This document shows positions 7,066-17,022 of a DNA stretch of 64,000 bases, one piece after another. Position 1 is the stretch's first letter; each line of letters begins with the position of its first letter. Source of the DNA: Pelosinus propionicus DSM 13327 (GTDB lineage: Bacteria > Bacillota > Negativicutes > DSM-13327); assembly GCF_900114615.1 (NCBI RefSeq), contig NZ_FOTS01000013.1, forward strand, positions 1-64,000, read 5' to 3'. Both the position numbers and the translations under genes were made by a program. Under the pieces are notes generated by a model. The model was not told where the DNA came from, made no database searches, and saw only the letters and a program-made list of their open reading frames with translations.

Positions 7066-8473
7066 TACTAGCTATCAAGCGGTAATCGCTCGGAAGCCGG
7101 AAATAATCAGAAAAGCAACGAATATTGATTATGCTGCCTTTGAAAGTGGTGGGATTGGTTTTGATTATGAGCGCATGATGAGCCAGGTGGCTTATAGCTT
7201 AGACAAAATTCATCAAATTCAGAAGGAAACCGGAGTTGGTAATACGCCATTACTAGAACTGAAGAATATTACTGCTTTGGCTAGACAGCTAGCTGGCCCA
7301 GGAAAGGGTGCTAGGATTTTTATCAAAGATGAAGCTTGCAATCCATCCGGCAGCTTTAAAGCACGGCGGGCTTCAGTATCTGTTTATCATGCTAAGCAGC
7401 ATGGATACAAAGGCGTTGTTGCGGCAACTAGTGGGAATTTTGGTGCGGCAATTGCTTCCCAAGCTGCAATGCGCGGTTTAAAAAGTATTATTGTTCAAGA
7501 AGTTTATGACAGCCGTGGCATTGGTCAGCCAGAAATACTGGAGAAAACGCGAGCCTGTGAAGCATATGGTGCTGAGGTCATTCAACTAACTGTTGGTCCG
7601 GAACTTTTCTATCAATTTCTTCTTGTTCTGGAACAAACAGGATATTTCAACGCCTCGCTATATACTCCATTTAGTATTTGTGGAATTGAAACATTAGGAA
7701 CAGAAATAGCAGAGCAAGTGTTAGCGGCGACAGGCCGCAAGCCAGATGCTGTTGTTGTAACTCATGCTGGCGGCGGGAATGTAACTGGTACAGCACGAGG
7801 CTTGCAGCGGGCTGGATGTGATAATACCCAAATTATTGCCGCTAGCGTTGATTTGAAAGGTCTTCATATGGCCAGTGATATTGATTTTAACCGAAAATCT
7901 TTTACTACAGGACATACTGGCTTTGGTATGCCGTTTGCGACTTCTCCTGATCGTGCGGATGTACCGCGGAATGCAGCACGGCCATTGCGCTATATGGATC
8001 GCTATGTAACGATCACGCAAGGAGAAGTCTTTTATGTAACTGAAATGTTAGCTGTGTTAGAAGGTTTGGAGCGTGGACCAGCTGGTAATACATCACTGAC
8101 CGCTGCTTTTGCGCTGGCTCAGCACATGGGACGTGATGAGGTTATTGTTGTACAAGAAACAGAATATACGGGCGCAGGGAAGCATCCATCTCCACAGCTT
8201 ACCTTCGCGAAAAAGAATGGAATTGAAGTGCGTCGTGGTAATCCGCTGGAGAATGTACCAGGAAAAGCAATCATTATTCCGGAGTGTCCTGGGCAAATCA
8301 ATATCAAAGACATAAAATTGGACAGCGTACGTCAATCGTATCTTCGTAATGCACTTGGAAGTATCGATATTAGAGTATTGCGTCCACAGGATATTGAATT
8401 TCTGGCAGCTGAAACTAGGCTCGAAGCAGCGAGCGTTGAGAGAAAAGTTAGTGAGATACAAGCCGGTCGGTGA
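7058..8473 (+). CDS. ortB: 2-amino-4-oxopentanoate thiolase, beta subunit (PLP)
   Basis: 471 residues, a fold-II PLP enzyme related to threonine synthase. The cofactor lysine is K101 in NPSGSFKARRA, and the phosphate-binding loop is seen in HAGGGNVTG. The subunit binds PLP and catalyses the thiolytic alpha-beta cleavage to alanine and acetyl-CoA together with OrtA. The start ATG lies inside ortA after GGAGGGG. It is followed 69 bases later by oraS. Length agrees with OrtB; threonine synthase is rejected because of the paired OrtA and the aminomutase genes. Confidence 0.92.
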   Translation: MSNTSYQAVIARKPEIIRKATNIDYAAFESGGIGFDYERMMSQVAYSLDKIHQIQKETGVGNTPLLELKNITALARQLAGPGKGARIFIKDEACNPSGSFKARRASVSVYHAKQHGYKGVVAATSGNFGAAIASQAAMRGLKSIIVQEVYDSRGIGQPEILEKTRACEAYGAEVIQLTVGPELFYQFLLVLEQTGYFNASLYTPFSICGIETLGTEIAEQVLAATGRKPDAVVVTHAGGGNVTGTARGLQRAGCDNTQIIAASVDLKGLHMASDIDFNRKSFTTGHTGFGMPFATSPDRADVPRNAARPLRYMDRYVTITQGEVFYVTEMLAVLEGLERGPAGNTSLTAAFALAQHMGRDEVIVVQETEYTGAGKHPSPQLTFAKKNGIEVRRGNPLENVPGKAIIIPECPGQINIKDIKLDSVRQSYLRNALGSIDIRVLRPQDIEFLAAETRLEAASVERKVSEIQAGR

Positions 8474-8509
8474 AGTTAGAAAATCAATTCGTTAGTCACA
8501 ATTTTGCTC

Positions 8510-8542
8510 AGGGGGGTGAACCCAGATATTTCTGGGATTTAT
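8510..8542 (+). promoter_or_regulatory. ribosome site separated from the oraS start by a hairpin
   Basis: A strong AGGGGGG at 8510-8516 is 26 bases upstream of the oraS ATG at 8543, too far for normal initiation. Between them CCCAGA-TATT-TCTGGG (8521-8536) can fold. Folded, the spacing becomes about 10 bases. No better ribosome site is seen closer to the ATG. Confidence 0.45.
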
Positions 8543-8923
8543 ATGCACAGAGATGATGATTATTTACAGCGAAGAGCTCATTTGGCACCTTTGACAGAGG
8601 AAGAATTAAAGGAACGATTTTGGGGATTGGCCAAACAACTAGTTGAGCCGTTGGTTGAACTGGCACATACTCATACTTCGCCGTCAGTGGAGCGTTCGGT
8701 ATTGTTACGCATGGGATTTTCTAGTATAGAAGCCAAAGAAATTGTCCAGCATTGTGAGGAACAAGGACTTTTGGGCAAGGGGGCGGGACATGCAGTATGG
8801 CGGTTAGCTGCATTAGATCAAATAGACTACCGTGAAGCTGGCTTGCAGTTAGGTAAAGGTCAAGGTTGGGAGAAATTAGTGAAGTTTTGGGCAAAGGGGG
8901 AGCAAAATGATATTGAAGCATGA
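8543..8923 (+). CDS. oraS: D-ornithine 4,5-aminomutase, small subunit
   Basis: About 126 residues. Partner of OraE in the AdoCbl- and PLP-dependent 1,2-amino shift of D-ornithine to 2,4-diaminopentanoate. The segment QRRAHLAPLTEEELKERFW, followed by VERSVLLRMGFSSIEA and GLLGKGAGH, is characteristic of OraS. The frame extends upstream to TTG 8504, but the family starts at about M..DD...RRAHL, which corresponds to ATG 8543. GTG 8516 is a possible alternative overlapping the ribosome site. It overlaps oraE by 17 bases, indicating coupling. Confidence 0.9.
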   Translation: MHRDDDYLQRRAHLAPLTEEELKERFWGLAKQLVEPLVELAHTHTSPSVERSVLLRMGFSSIEAKEIVQHCEEQGLLGKGAGHAVWRLAALDQIDYREAGLQLGKGQGWEKLVKFWAKGEQNDIEA

Positions 8924-11108
8924 AGATAAGATTTCGTTGGAAGCAATATTAACCGATTTACAGATATATCGTCCCAAGCGTAAAGGTTGGTCATGGCGCA
9001 AACCTCATGTAACTGGGAAAATCGGACCTTTTACCTATAAGCAGGCAGCGGAATCTCTCCAAGCTTCGGGAGGATTACCTGCATCCAAATATTTCAATAA
9101 TATTGATCCTCAACCTGATTGTGTTATCACTACTGAAATAGCCTCAGGAAGATTTGAGGATGATATCCGCCGTATGCGTATGGCAGCTTGGCACGGTGCA
9201 GATCATCTTATGGTTATTCGTACTGCAGGACAAAGCCATTTTGATGGCTTAATTGAAGGTACTCCTGAAGGTGTGGGTGGTGTGCCGATTACGCGCAAAC
9301 AGCTTCGCGCTACCCGAAAAGCATTAGACTATATTGAAGAAGAAGTCGGTCGTCCGATTAATTTCCACTCATATGTAAGTGGTGTAGCAGGACCAGAAGT
9401 TGCCGTTCTGTTTTCCGAAGAAGGTGTGAATGGAGCGCACCAAGACCCGCAATATAATGTATTGTACCGCAATATCAATATGTACCGCTCCTTTGTTGAT
9501 GCTGCTGTTGCCAAGAAAATGATGGCAACAAGTGGGATGGCTCAAATTGATGGCGCGCACAATGCGAATGCTACTGCACGTGAAGCGTGGAAAGTAATGC
9601 CGGAATTAATGGTGCAGCATGCTATCAATTGTCAATATTCTGTAATGGTAGGGATGCCCAAGGATAAGATTTGCTTGTCTACCGTGCCGCCAACTGCACC
9701 GCCAGCTCCGTGTATTAGCTTGGATTTACCCTACTCTGTAGCATTGCGCCAATTATTTAAAGGTTATAGATTTCGTGCACAAATGAATACTAAGTATATG
9801 GAATCCTGCACACGGGAAGTTACAACTACACATGTGCTGAATACATTGCTGTCAAGATTAACTAGTGCCGATATTCAAAGTACAATTACACCAGATGAGG
9901 GGCGTAATGTTCCTTGGCATTATAATAATATCCATGGAGTAAATACTGCGAAACAAGCACTGCTTGGTCTAGATGGTATTATGGATTATGTTACTCTAAA
10001 CTTTGACGGACCTCTGGGTGAAAAAGTTCGAGAATTAAAAGAACGGGCTTGTTTATTCATGGAAGAAATTATGGCATCCGGCGGTTATTTTACAGCAGTA
10101 AGCAAAGGATTCTTCGTGGATTCAGGTTTTTATCCAGAACGAAGTGGCGATGGTATCGCAAGGCAAATGAATGGCGGCGTTGGAGCAGGCACCATAGTTC
10201 CCCGAGATAAAGACTATATGGCGCCAGTCTGTGATCACTTTGGTTATAATACGCTGCCAGCAGATTGTAATGTTACCGAACTATGTGATTTGATTGACGG
10301 TTGTACCTTATGTCATCCGGAAAAAATTCAGTGGATTGATGAACTGGATCCAGAGGATAATGTATATAAGCGGTTGGTCCAGAATGAGCCAGAACGTAAA
10401 GAAGGATTATTACGCCCAGAAGTACAGTGGCATGGGGACGGCATCGTTTGTATGACCATGTTCTTGCCTGCGGCGGAACGTGTGGCAGAATTTGCTGCAA
10501 AGGATATTGCCCAACGATTAGGCTTAGAGGATGTTGAAGTTATTCATAAACAAGCCATGCATCCCTCTGAGGGAGCATTAATTGAAATAAAAGGTAAGGT
10601 ACCATTTGGTATCGATCCGACTCAATTAGTGATTCCGCCATTGGTTGAACCTCTAAGTGAAGAGGATATAAGAAATTATGTTAGTGAGAATAAGTTGAAA
10701 ATCGTGGCAGCCACAGTAGGGGAAGATGAACATTCTGTAGGTCTGAAGGAAATACTTGATATTAAGCATGGTGGGATTGAGAAGTTTGGAATTGAATGTA
10801 ATTATTTAGGGACATCCGTATCGGTAGAAAAATTGGCAGATGCGGCGGTGGAAATTGGCGCAGATGCTATTTTGGCGAGTGCAATTATTTCCCATTCGGA
10901 TATTCATCGCATCAACATGCGACGACTACATCAATATTGCCAGGAAAAAGGCATTCGCCAAGATCTGATTATTGTTTGTGGTGGAACCCAAATTACAAAT
11001 GAAATTGCCAAAGAAGAAGGTATGGATGCTGGTTTTGGCCGTGGTACAAAAGGCGTTCATGTAGCTAGCTTTTTAGTCGATCAACATCGGGCAAACAAGA
11101 AAGGGTGA
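8907..11108 (+). CDS. oraE: D-ornithine 4,5-aminomutase, large B12/PLP subunit
   Basis: 733 residues. The catalytic subunit has a TIM barrel in the N-terminal two thirds and a Rossmann B12-binding domain in the C-terminal part. The cobalamin motif D607-x-H609-x-x-G612 (DEHSVG) supplies the axial histidine. K620 lies 11 residues after that His, the same spacing as the His618/Lys629 pair I recall for the Clostridium sticklandii enzyme, where the lysine holds PLP in the resting state. The start (MILKHEDKISLEAIL) is inside oraS, after GGGGGAG. Its stop overlaps the region before the MutL-like gene, so oraS, oraE and that gene form a tight unit. Confidence 0.95.
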   Translation: MILKHEDKISLEAILTDLQIYRPKRKGWSWRKPHVTGKIGPFTYKQAAESLQASGGLPASKYFNNIDPQPDCVITTEIASGRFEDDIRRMRMAAWHGADHLMVIRTAGQSHFDGLIEGTPEGVGGVPITRKQLRATRKALDYIEEEVGRPINFHSYVSGVAGPEVAVLFSEEGVNGAHQDPQYNVLYRNINMYRSFVDAAVAKKMMATSGMAQIDGAHNANATAREAWKVMPELMVQHAINCQYSVMVGMPKDKICLSTVPPTAPPAPCISLDLPYSVALRQLFKGYRFRAQMNTKYMESCTREVTTTHVLNTLLSRLTSADIQSTITPDEGRNVPWHYNNIHGVNTAKQALLGLDGIMDYVTLNFDGPLGEKVRELKERACLFMEEIMASGGYFTAVSKGFFVDSGFYPERSGDGIARQMNGGVGAGTIVPRDKDYMAPVCDHFGYNTLPADCNVTELCDLIDGCTLCHPEKIQWIDELDPEDNVYKRLVQNEPERKEGLLRPEVQWHGDGIVCMTMFLPAAERVAEFAAKDIAQRLGLEDVEVIHKQAMHPSEGALIEIKGKVPFGIDPTQLVIPPLVEPLSEEDIRNYVSENKLKIVAATVGEDEHSVGLKEILDIKHGGIEKFGIECNYLGTSVSVEKLADAAVEIGADAILASAIISHSDIHRINMRRLHQYCQEKGIRQDLIIVCGGTQITNEIAKEEGMDAGFGRGTKGVHVASFLVDQHRANKKG

Positions 11109-11113
11109 ATTGG

Positions 11114-12469
11114 ATGAAAACTGTTGATATGTTGATTGCCGAAATAGGCAGCACAACAACTGTTGTAAATGCCTTTCATAGTATTGATACAGATGCGCCG
11201 ATTTTTGTTGGGCAGGGTCAGGCAGCTACGACTGCATTGACGGGTGATGTTACGATTGGGTTATATCAGGCAATTGCTTGTTTGGAAAAAAGGCTTGGGA
11301 TGGAGCTTGCTTGGCAGGAGATGGTGGCCTCCAGTAGTGCTGCCGGTGGGCTTAGAATGACGGTGCATGGTCTAGTTTATGATATGACAGTGAAAGCGGC
11401 GCAGGAAGCGGCTCTGGGAGCTGGTGCAAACATTTATTGGGTTACAGCTGGCGTACTGAGTGATGCTGATTTCGACAACATTGAACGTACTAAACCGAAT
11501 ATTATCCTATTGGCTGGTGGAGTCGATTATGGTGAAAAAGCGACAGTCATTGCGAATGCCAGGCGTTTGAGTCATCTGACTTGTCCAATACCGATTATCT
11601 ATGCTGGTAATAGGGCAGTTAGCGATGAAGTGCGGCAGATATTGGCTACAGGCGGTATATCAGTGACGATAGTCGAGAATGTTTATCCTCGGATTGATCA
11701 GTTGAATATTGAACCAACCCGACGGGAAATTCACGATGTGTTTGAAAAACACATCGTCGAAGCACCCGGTATGCAAAAAATTAGGCAATTGGTGAATGGG
11801 AGCATCATTCCAACACCAGGAGCTGTGATGAAGGCTGCTCAATTGCTGCGCGAAAGTATCGGGGATTTAATGGTCTTAGATGTGGGTGGAGCAACGACTG
11901 ATGTTCATTCTGTAGCAGAAGGGAATCCGGAAATCACAGCCATGCAGGTTGGTCCGGAGCCATTTGCCAAACGCACGGTAGAAGGCGATCTGGGAGTCTA
12001 CGTAAATGCTGATAATGTACTGGCACTTTCTGACGTTAATAAGCTTTGTAAAGAGCTAGATTGCACATCTCAAGAATTGACTGCTTTACGTACACCATTG
12101 CCGGCTACTGATAAAGAAAAAAGATTTGCAGTCTATTTGACGGATATGGCTGTACAGACAGCCGTAAATCGGCATGTTGGTAATATTGAGCATATTTATG
12201 GTCCAACCGGAAGGTTAACAATTGCTAGAGGTAAAGATTTAACTGGAATCAAATGGATCATTGGCACGGGTGGGGCATTGACTCGTTTGCCGGTAGGGCT
12301 GGATATTTTGTTAAATCTTAACGCATCGCCTAGTAGTAATTTGCTGCTGCCACGGCAGGGGCAAGCTCTCCTTGACCGAGATTATATTATGGCATCCGCT
12401 GGAATGTTAGCTCAGAAATATCCTCAGGCTGCTTTAGGAATATTGCGGAAAAGCTTATTTGATAATTAA
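11114..12469 (+). CDS. MutL/GlmL-like protein, presumed aminomutase reactivase
   Basis: About 451 residues of the MutL/GlmL family (ASKHA ATPase fold). The N-terminal phosphate motif is AEIGSTTTVVNAF, and the second is LMVLDVGGATTDVHS; WIIGTGGALTRL is the adenosine motif. Homologues sit beside glutamate mutase and ornithine aminomutase, and are thought to exchange damaged cobalamin in the mutase. ATG 11114 follows GAAAGGG and lies 5 bases after the oraE stop. An in-frame GTG at 11105 overlapping that stop is an alternative. The direct chaperone role is inferred from family and position. Confidence 0.85.
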   Translation: MKTVDMLIAEIGSTTTVVNAFHSIDTDAPIFVGQGQAATTALTGDVTIGLYQAIACLEKRLGMELAWQEMVASSSAAGGLRMTVHGLVYDMTVKAAQEAALGAGANIYWVTAGVLSDADFDNIERTKPNIILLAGGVDYGEKATVIANARRLSHLTCPIPIIYAGNRAVSDEVRQILATGGISVTIVENVYPRIDQLNIEPTRREIHDVFEKHIVEAPGMQKIRQLVNGSIIPTPGAVMKAAQLLRESIGDLMVLDVGGATTDVHSVAEGNPEITAMQVGPEPFAKRTVEGDLGVYVNADNVLALSDVNKLCKELDCTSQELTALRTPLPATDKEKRFAVYLTDMAVQTAVNRHVGNIEHIYGPTGRLTIARGKDLTGIKWIIGTGGALTRLPVGLDILLNLNASPSSNLLLPRQGQALLDRDYIMASAGMLAQKYPQAALGILRKSLFDN

Positions 12470-12488
12470 AACAAATTGATATGTAAAT

Positions 12489-12555
12489 AAAGTCCGTTCT
12501 CTTTTGTTACAATAATTTTGCAATTTATATAACAAAAAAAGAATGGACTTTTTAC
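12489..12555. terminator. bidirectional terminator of the ornithine operon
   Basis: AAAGTCCGTTCT...TTTTGTTA pairs with TAACAAAA...AGAATGGACTTT around an AT-rich loop, with T-runs on both sides. It separates the plus-strand operon from the convergent regulator. Confidence 0.8.
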
Positions 12556-12638
12556 ATTAAATATTATTGCTGCGGCCAGCTTTTTGCTAGTAAAGAACAA
12601 AAATATTAATGCAGAGCATCAACAGATAAGAAAAGTAT

Positions 12639-14114
12639 TTATTTTAGGTTATATTTTTTTAGTTTGTATTGTAAAAGCTGGCGAGTAAGTCCTAGGGACT
12701 TTGCCGCCCATGTAATATTGCCGTTTGACTTCTTGAACGCGGCGCATATTAGTTCTTTTTCGATGGTGTCCCGATGTTCTATTAACGTTGTGGGTTCGGT
12801 ACAATTTATATTGGCTGCCTGTGAGGATTTTGATGTCGTTAGTAGACTAGACAAGAATAATGCCGGTAGGTGGTGCATTTCTATTTCGCTTTCTGTCAAT
12901 ATAAGGTTCATAGCTCCTTCAATTGCATGCTGAAGTTCTCGTATATTGCCTGACCATGAATGTTGATAAAAAGCATCTAATACTGTAGCTGAGACTTTCT
13001 TTACATCCAATCCCATAATCGGATTATACTTTTCAATAAAATGATTAATGTAAATTGGAATGTCTTCCTTGTGTTCGCGCAGAGGAGGGATGTGAAGGGC
13101 TACAGTACCAAGACGATAATATAGATCTTCCCGTAATTGTTTTTGGGCTATTGCATCAAAGGGGTTCACATTTATTGCGGAAATAACTCGAATATCAACA
13201 GCTATTTCATTTGTTGCTCCCACTCTGCGAATAGAGTGTTCTTGGAGTACTCGCAATAATTTTGCCTGTAGATTAATGTTCATGGAGTTAATTTCATCGA
13301 GAAATAAAGTTCCACCTTGAGCTTGTTCAAAAAAGCCTGGTCGGTCAAGGGCACCGGTGAACCCTCCTTTAGCAGTTCCGAAAAGTAATCCTTCCAGCAG
13401 ATGCTCCGGGAGAGCCGCGCAGTTTATTGCAACAAATGGACTGTGTCTGCGGAGGCTGGCATTATGAATGCTTTGTGCAAAGAGTTCTTTTCCTGTTCCT
13501 GTTTCACCATACAATAATATATTTGATGAGGATCGCGCTGCGCGATTTGCTTGTAACTTCACTGTTCTTAATGTATCAGAGTTTCCAATGATGTCAGAAA
13601 AGGTATAGCGGGTGCTAAAAGGGTGTGTTATATTCAGCGCATTCTTCTGGACAGATAGATTTTGCTGTAAGTCAATGAGCTTTTCGGCGAGCATCTGAAT
13701 AAAGGTAATATCTTTGGCGATTTCAAGAGCTCCAAACAATTCATTGTTAAAATATATCGGAGTAGTACTATTTACTGTGATAACTCTTTTATTTTGAGCA
13801 GTAATATACGTTTGCCGCCGGTCATTTAAAGGGCGTCCCAATTTTAATGCGGTAATGAGTGTACTGTTCTCTGCTTGCAGATAAGGCATTGTGCTTAACA
13901 ATTTTTTGCCGAGTATATTGTTGACGTCCTCGCCTTCTAATTTTGCCATCATCGTATTATATACAATTGTTGTCTCATGCTTATCAATTACCTGAATACC
14001 TACATCCAAACTATTTAAAATTGTTTCATATAATAATAATTTTTGTTCAACTTTTGTCAGCTGTTCTCTTAGTTTATGTTCCTGATTCATTACTATTTCG
14101 TTGAGCTTAGTCAT
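12639..14114 (-). CDS. RocR-like sigma-54 activator of the ornithine genes
   Basis: 491 residues. Domains: coiled coil (1-30), PAS sensor (about 30-165), AAA+ (about 175-410) and Fis-type helix-turn-helix at the end. Walker A GETGTGKELFA, Walker B GTLFLDEIN, sigma-54 loop GGFTGA (one change from GAFTGA) and REDLYYRL arginines are all intact. In B. subtilis, RocR of this type activates arginine/ornithine catabolism from sigma-54 promoters in response to ornithine, and three -24/-12 elements lie nearby, so I infer that role. ATG 14114 follows GGGGGAG; upstream in-frame starts to 14195 have no ribosome site. It is about 60-70% identical by eye to the damaged copy at 442-1755. Confidence 0.88.
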   Translation of the reverse strand: MTKLNEIVMNQEHKLREQLTKVEQKLLLYETILNSLDVGIQVIDKHETTIVYNTMMAKLEGEDVNNILGKKLLSTMPYLQAENSTLITALKLGRPLNDRRQTYITAQNKRVITVNSTTPIYFNNELFGALEIAKDITFIQMLAEKLIDLQQNLSVQKNALNITHPFSTRYTFSDIIGNSDTLRTVKLQANRAARSSSNILLYGETGTGKELFAQSIHNASLRRHSPFVAINCAALPEHLLEGLLFGTAKGGFTGALDRPGFFEQAQGGTLFLDEINSMNINLQAKLLRVLQEHSIRRVGATNEIAVDIRVISAINVNPFDAIAQKQLREDLYYRLGTVALHIPPLREHKEDIPIYINHFIEKYNPIMGLDVKKVSATVLDAFYQHSWSGNIRELQHAIEGAMNLILTESEIEMHHLPALFLSSLLTTSKSSQAANINCTEPTTLIEHRDTIEKELICAAFKKSNGNITWAAKSLGLTRQLLQYKLKKYNLK

Positions 14115-14300
14115 AGTTTTCTCCCCCATACAAGAGATAATATTTTCAATATTCTGCATTTTGTAAAAAATTCCTATCTCTACAGGCATTGGCAATAAAA
14201 TTTATATTTTGTATATTTCTTTATGTTACAATAATATAAAAAATCAGGTGAAGTTTGAATTCAACTTGATTTTATAGTGTGATAGGTGATTAAATAATAG

Positions 14301-14329
14301 TTGACAATTAGAACATTATAGTATATCAT
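14301..14329 (+). promoter_or_regulatory. sigma-A promoter of tRNA-Lys
   Basis: TTGACA at 14301-14306, a 17-base spacer and TATCAT at 14324-14329. The tRNA begins 24 bases later. Confidence 0.6.
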
Positions 14330-14352
14330 ATAAATGTTCCTGAAATTAATAT

Positions 14353-14428
<76 letters not shown>

Positions 14429-14436
14429 GTAAATTC

Positions 14437-14466
14437 AAGGGTTTGCATCTGCAAACCCTTTTTTAT
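14437..14466 (+). terminator. terminator after tRNA-Lys
   Basis: AAGGGTTTGCA-TC-TGCAAACCCTT followed by a T-run, a few bases after the CCA end. Confidence 0.9.
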
Positions 14467-14548
14467 ATTTACAGAGTCTTCTTTTGTCTTAGTATTTTAA
14501 AAATTACTGTCAACAGATACAAACACGAATAATTGAATATAGATAAAT

Positions 14549-14580
14549 AAATCGCAGGCTTTTTTGCCTGCGATTTTGCT
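14549..14580. terminator. terminator-like hairpin
   Basis: AAATCGCAGGC and GCCTGCGATTT pair around a T5 loop, with T-runs on both sides. It further insulates the siderophore operon. The rest of the gap up to 14941 contains the Fur box and nothing else I can support. Confidence 0.75.
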
Positions 14581-14732
14581 TTTTAATGGAGACTGTATAA
14601 TCGCTAATTTATGCAGTCAACTAGACCGTGCCCCTATTCTCCACAGAATTTTATTTAGAAAACAGCATTGAAAAAAATACATTAATATTTGGAAATATAT
14701 CCATTTACTGGTATTTTACGAATTGATATTAT

Positions 14733-14763
14733 AATGATATTGATAATTATTATCAATATCATT
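14733..14763. promoter_or_regulatory. Fur box upstream of dhbA
   Basis: A perfect 31-base palindrome centred on T14748 (AATGATATTGATAAT-T-reverse complement). The core TGATAATTATTATCA matches the 7-1-7 Fur box pattern closely. It lies about 180 bases before dhbA and should repress the siderophore operon when iron is sufficient. Confidence 0.85.
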
Positions 14764-14941
14764 ATTTGCAGGATGGATTGATAATGGAAGGTAAAGGGGG
14801 CTGTTACTGTAACTGTATGAGAGCTATGTTTATTTTAATAGTAAATAATCTTAATTACTATTACCAGTAAATCAATTATGTTTTTGAGGATCATGCTGAT
14901 CTTAGTTTGTCCATCAATGTTTAAAGAAAGGAAATGATAAG

Positions 14942-15727
14942 ATGAACTATTTAAAAATGAAAGGGAAGATTGCGCTTGTTACAGGAGGTGCCCAAGGCAT
15001 TGGGGAGTCTGTCGTTCGGGCATTAATTGCATCCGGTGCAGTTGTTGCTATATTAGATCATAATGCAGCAAAACTTGATAGTCTTGTAAAAGAATTGAAG
15101 CTGCAAGGATGCAATGTAACGGCGTTTCCTGTAGATATCAGTAATAGTAAAGCTGTTAATACAGTTGTAGATTTGATTGAAGATGATATTGGTCCGATTG
15201 ATATTTTAGTCAATGTTGCTGGTGTGTTATGTATGGAGCGAATTAGTTCACTTAGTGATCAGGATTGGGAGAAGACTTTTGCCGTCAACTCAACAGGGGC
15301 CTTTAATGTATCTCGTTCTGTGAGTAAGTACATGATTCCTCGAAAGAATGGATCAATTGTAACTATTGGGTCAAATGCCACAAGAGTTCCTCGAATAGCA
15401 ATGGCAGCTTATGCGGCTTCCAAGGCTGCTGCCACCATGTTTACTAAATGTTTAGGCTTAGAGCTGGCTCAGTATAATATTCGCTGCAATATCGTTTCAC
15501 CTGGGTCTACAGATACTGAAATGCAATGGTCTCTGTGGAAAGATGAGAATGGAGCACGAGCTGTTATTGAAGGTTCTCCTGAAGTATTTAAAATAGGTAT
15601 CCCTCTAAATAAAATAGCAATACCTTCTGATATAGCAGATGCTGTTCTCTTTTTAGCTTCTGAGCGGGCCAATCATATTACAATGATTGACTTGTGTGTG
15701 GATGGCGGAGCTACTTTAGGAGTCTAA
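14942..15727 (+). CDS. dhbA: 2,3-dihydro-2,3-dihydroxybenzoate dehydrogenase
   Basis: 261 residues, short-chain dehydrogenase. It oxidises 2,3-dihydro-DHB to 2,3-dihydroxybenzoate with NAD+, the last step of DHB synthesis from isochorismate. NAD-binding TGGAQGIGE near residue 15, NVAGV, and catalytic Ser...YAASK are visible. Length equals EntA/DhbA. ATG follows AAAGAAAGGAA. It is the first gene after the Fur box and 59 bases before dhbC. Another SDR function cannot be excluded from the sequence alone but is unlikely in this gene order. Confidence 0.92.
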   Translation: MNYLKMKGKIALVTGGAQGIGESVVRALIASGAVVAILDHNAAKLDSLVKELKLQGCNVTAFPVDISNSKAVNTVVDLIEDDIGPIDILVNVAGVLCMERISSLSDQDWEKTFAVNSTGAFNVSRSVSKYMIPRKNGSIVTIGSNATRVPRIAMAAYAASKAAATMFTKCLGLELAQYNIRCNIVSPGSTDTEMQWSLWKDENGARAVIEGSPEVFKIGIPLNKIAIPSDIADAVLFLASERANHITMIDLCVDGGATLGV

Positions 15728-15786
15728 AATGCCTTTATCAATTGTTTTGAATACAGAGATTTAGTTAATAAAGGAGGCCATAAAAA

Positions 15787-17022
15787 ATGAAACATCAGAG
15801 TAATTCTGCAGTATTAGAAAAACAGCTTTTAAACGATTATCAAGTGGGTGATTTTTTCTTTGCTTCACCAAAGAGAACGCTTTTGGGAAAAGGTTCTTTT
15901 GCTGTGATTCCAAGTGACCTCAAAAAAGAGAATCAATTAGAAGGCCTTACAGAACGTGTTTTGTCTGCATTAGAAAATGCTAAAGAGCATGGTTACAGCA
16001 ATCCAGTAGTTGTAGGAGCAGTACCATTTGATTATAAAAAGAATGTTCAATTGATTGTACCTGAAACGATGGAGGTATCAACTCTATCGCAATTTGATTC
16101 TGTTAATCCATTACAATCGTCGATGGCATCTACATATCAAATTCAATCTGTACCGGAACCTGCTCAATATAAAGAAGGGGTAGGAAAAGGAATTCATTAT
16201 ATAAAAAATGGCCACCTTAGTAAAATTGTGCTATCAAGGTCTTTGCATCTTACTTCATCGACGACAGTAAATATCCATCAGTTACTTTATAATCTAGCGC
16301 AGCACAATACGTCTGGTTATACTTTCTCCGTTGATTTGCCTAAGACGATAGTAGATAAATCTGGCTTAACTGTTTCTTTCTCAACGGGCAGAACATTAGT
16401 AGGAGCCAGCCCTGAGCTGCTTGTTACAAAAACAGGATTAGATTTGATGGCTAATCCATTGGCAGGTTCTAGACCTCGCAGTGAAGATCCTGCAGAAGAT
16501 CAGCGATTAGCTGCAGAACTGCTTTCATCTACTAAGGATTTACATGAACATCAGGTTGTTGTTAATGCAGTTGCTGCTGCCCTTAGACCGTATTGTCTTA
16601 CATTGAATGTGCCGGACAAGCCTTCATTAATGCATACAGAGACAATGTGGCATCTTTCAACAGTGATAAAAGGGGAGCTTGCAAATCCTTCAACTTCTTC
16701 TTTAGAGCTGGCAATCGCTCTTCATCCGACTCCTGCTGTTTGTGGATCTCCCACAACGCTGGCGAGAGAGGCAATTGGAGAAATTGAACCATTTGACCGA
16801 GGATTTTTCGCCGGAATGGTTGGCTGGTGCGATGCAAATGGTGATGGTGAATGGGCAGTCACGATTCGCTGCGCAGAGGTAGAGGCAAGTTCCCTTCGGT
16901 TATTCGCAGGAGCTGGAGTGGTTGCCGAGTCAACCCCGGAAGAAGAGTTGGCAGAAACGTCAGCAAAGTTTCGTACCATGCTGTTTGCTATGGGACTAAG
17001 TAAGGATGTGATGTATAAATGA
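15787..17022 (+). CDS. dhbC: isochorismate synthase
   Basis: 411 residues, chorismate-binding (MST) enzyme, converting chorismate to isochorismate with Mg2+. Family motifs seen are the KIVLSRSL segment near 150, [17 protein letters not shown] near 225 and the C-terminal [11 protein letters not shown] then GFFAGMVGW. Length fits DhbC/EntC rather than anthranilate synthase. ATG follows AAGGAGG. Its stop overlaps the start of dhbE (ATGA). Confidence 0.93.
   Translation: MKHQSNSAVLEKQLLNDYQVGDFFFASPKRTLLGKGSFAVIPSDLKKENQLEGLTERVLSALENAKEHGYSNPVVVGAVPFDYKKNVQLIVPETMEVSTLSQFDSVNPLQSSMASTYQIQSVPEPAQYKEGVGKGIHYIKNGHLSKIVLSRSLHLTSSTTVNIHQLLYNLAQHNTSGYTFSVDLPKTIVDKSGLTVSFSTGRTLVGASPELLVTKTGLDLMANPLAGSRPRSEDPAEDQRLAAELLSSTKDLHEHQVVVNAVAAALRPYCLTLNVPDKPSLMHTETMWHLSTVIKGELANPSTSSLELAIALHPTPAVCGSPTTLAREAIGEIEPFDRGFFAGMVGWCDANGDGEWAVTIRCAEVEASSLRLFAGAGVVAESTPEEELAETSAKFRTMLFAMGLSKDVMYK

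Noticed and set aside
8504-8542. TTG start for oraS at 8504
   Set aside because: It would place the ribosome site inside the gene, and adds residues not found in the OraS family.
14784-14870. 28-codon frame starting MEGKGGCYCNCM before dhbA
   Set aside because: No ribosome site near its ATG and low-complexity sequence; probably untranslated leader.
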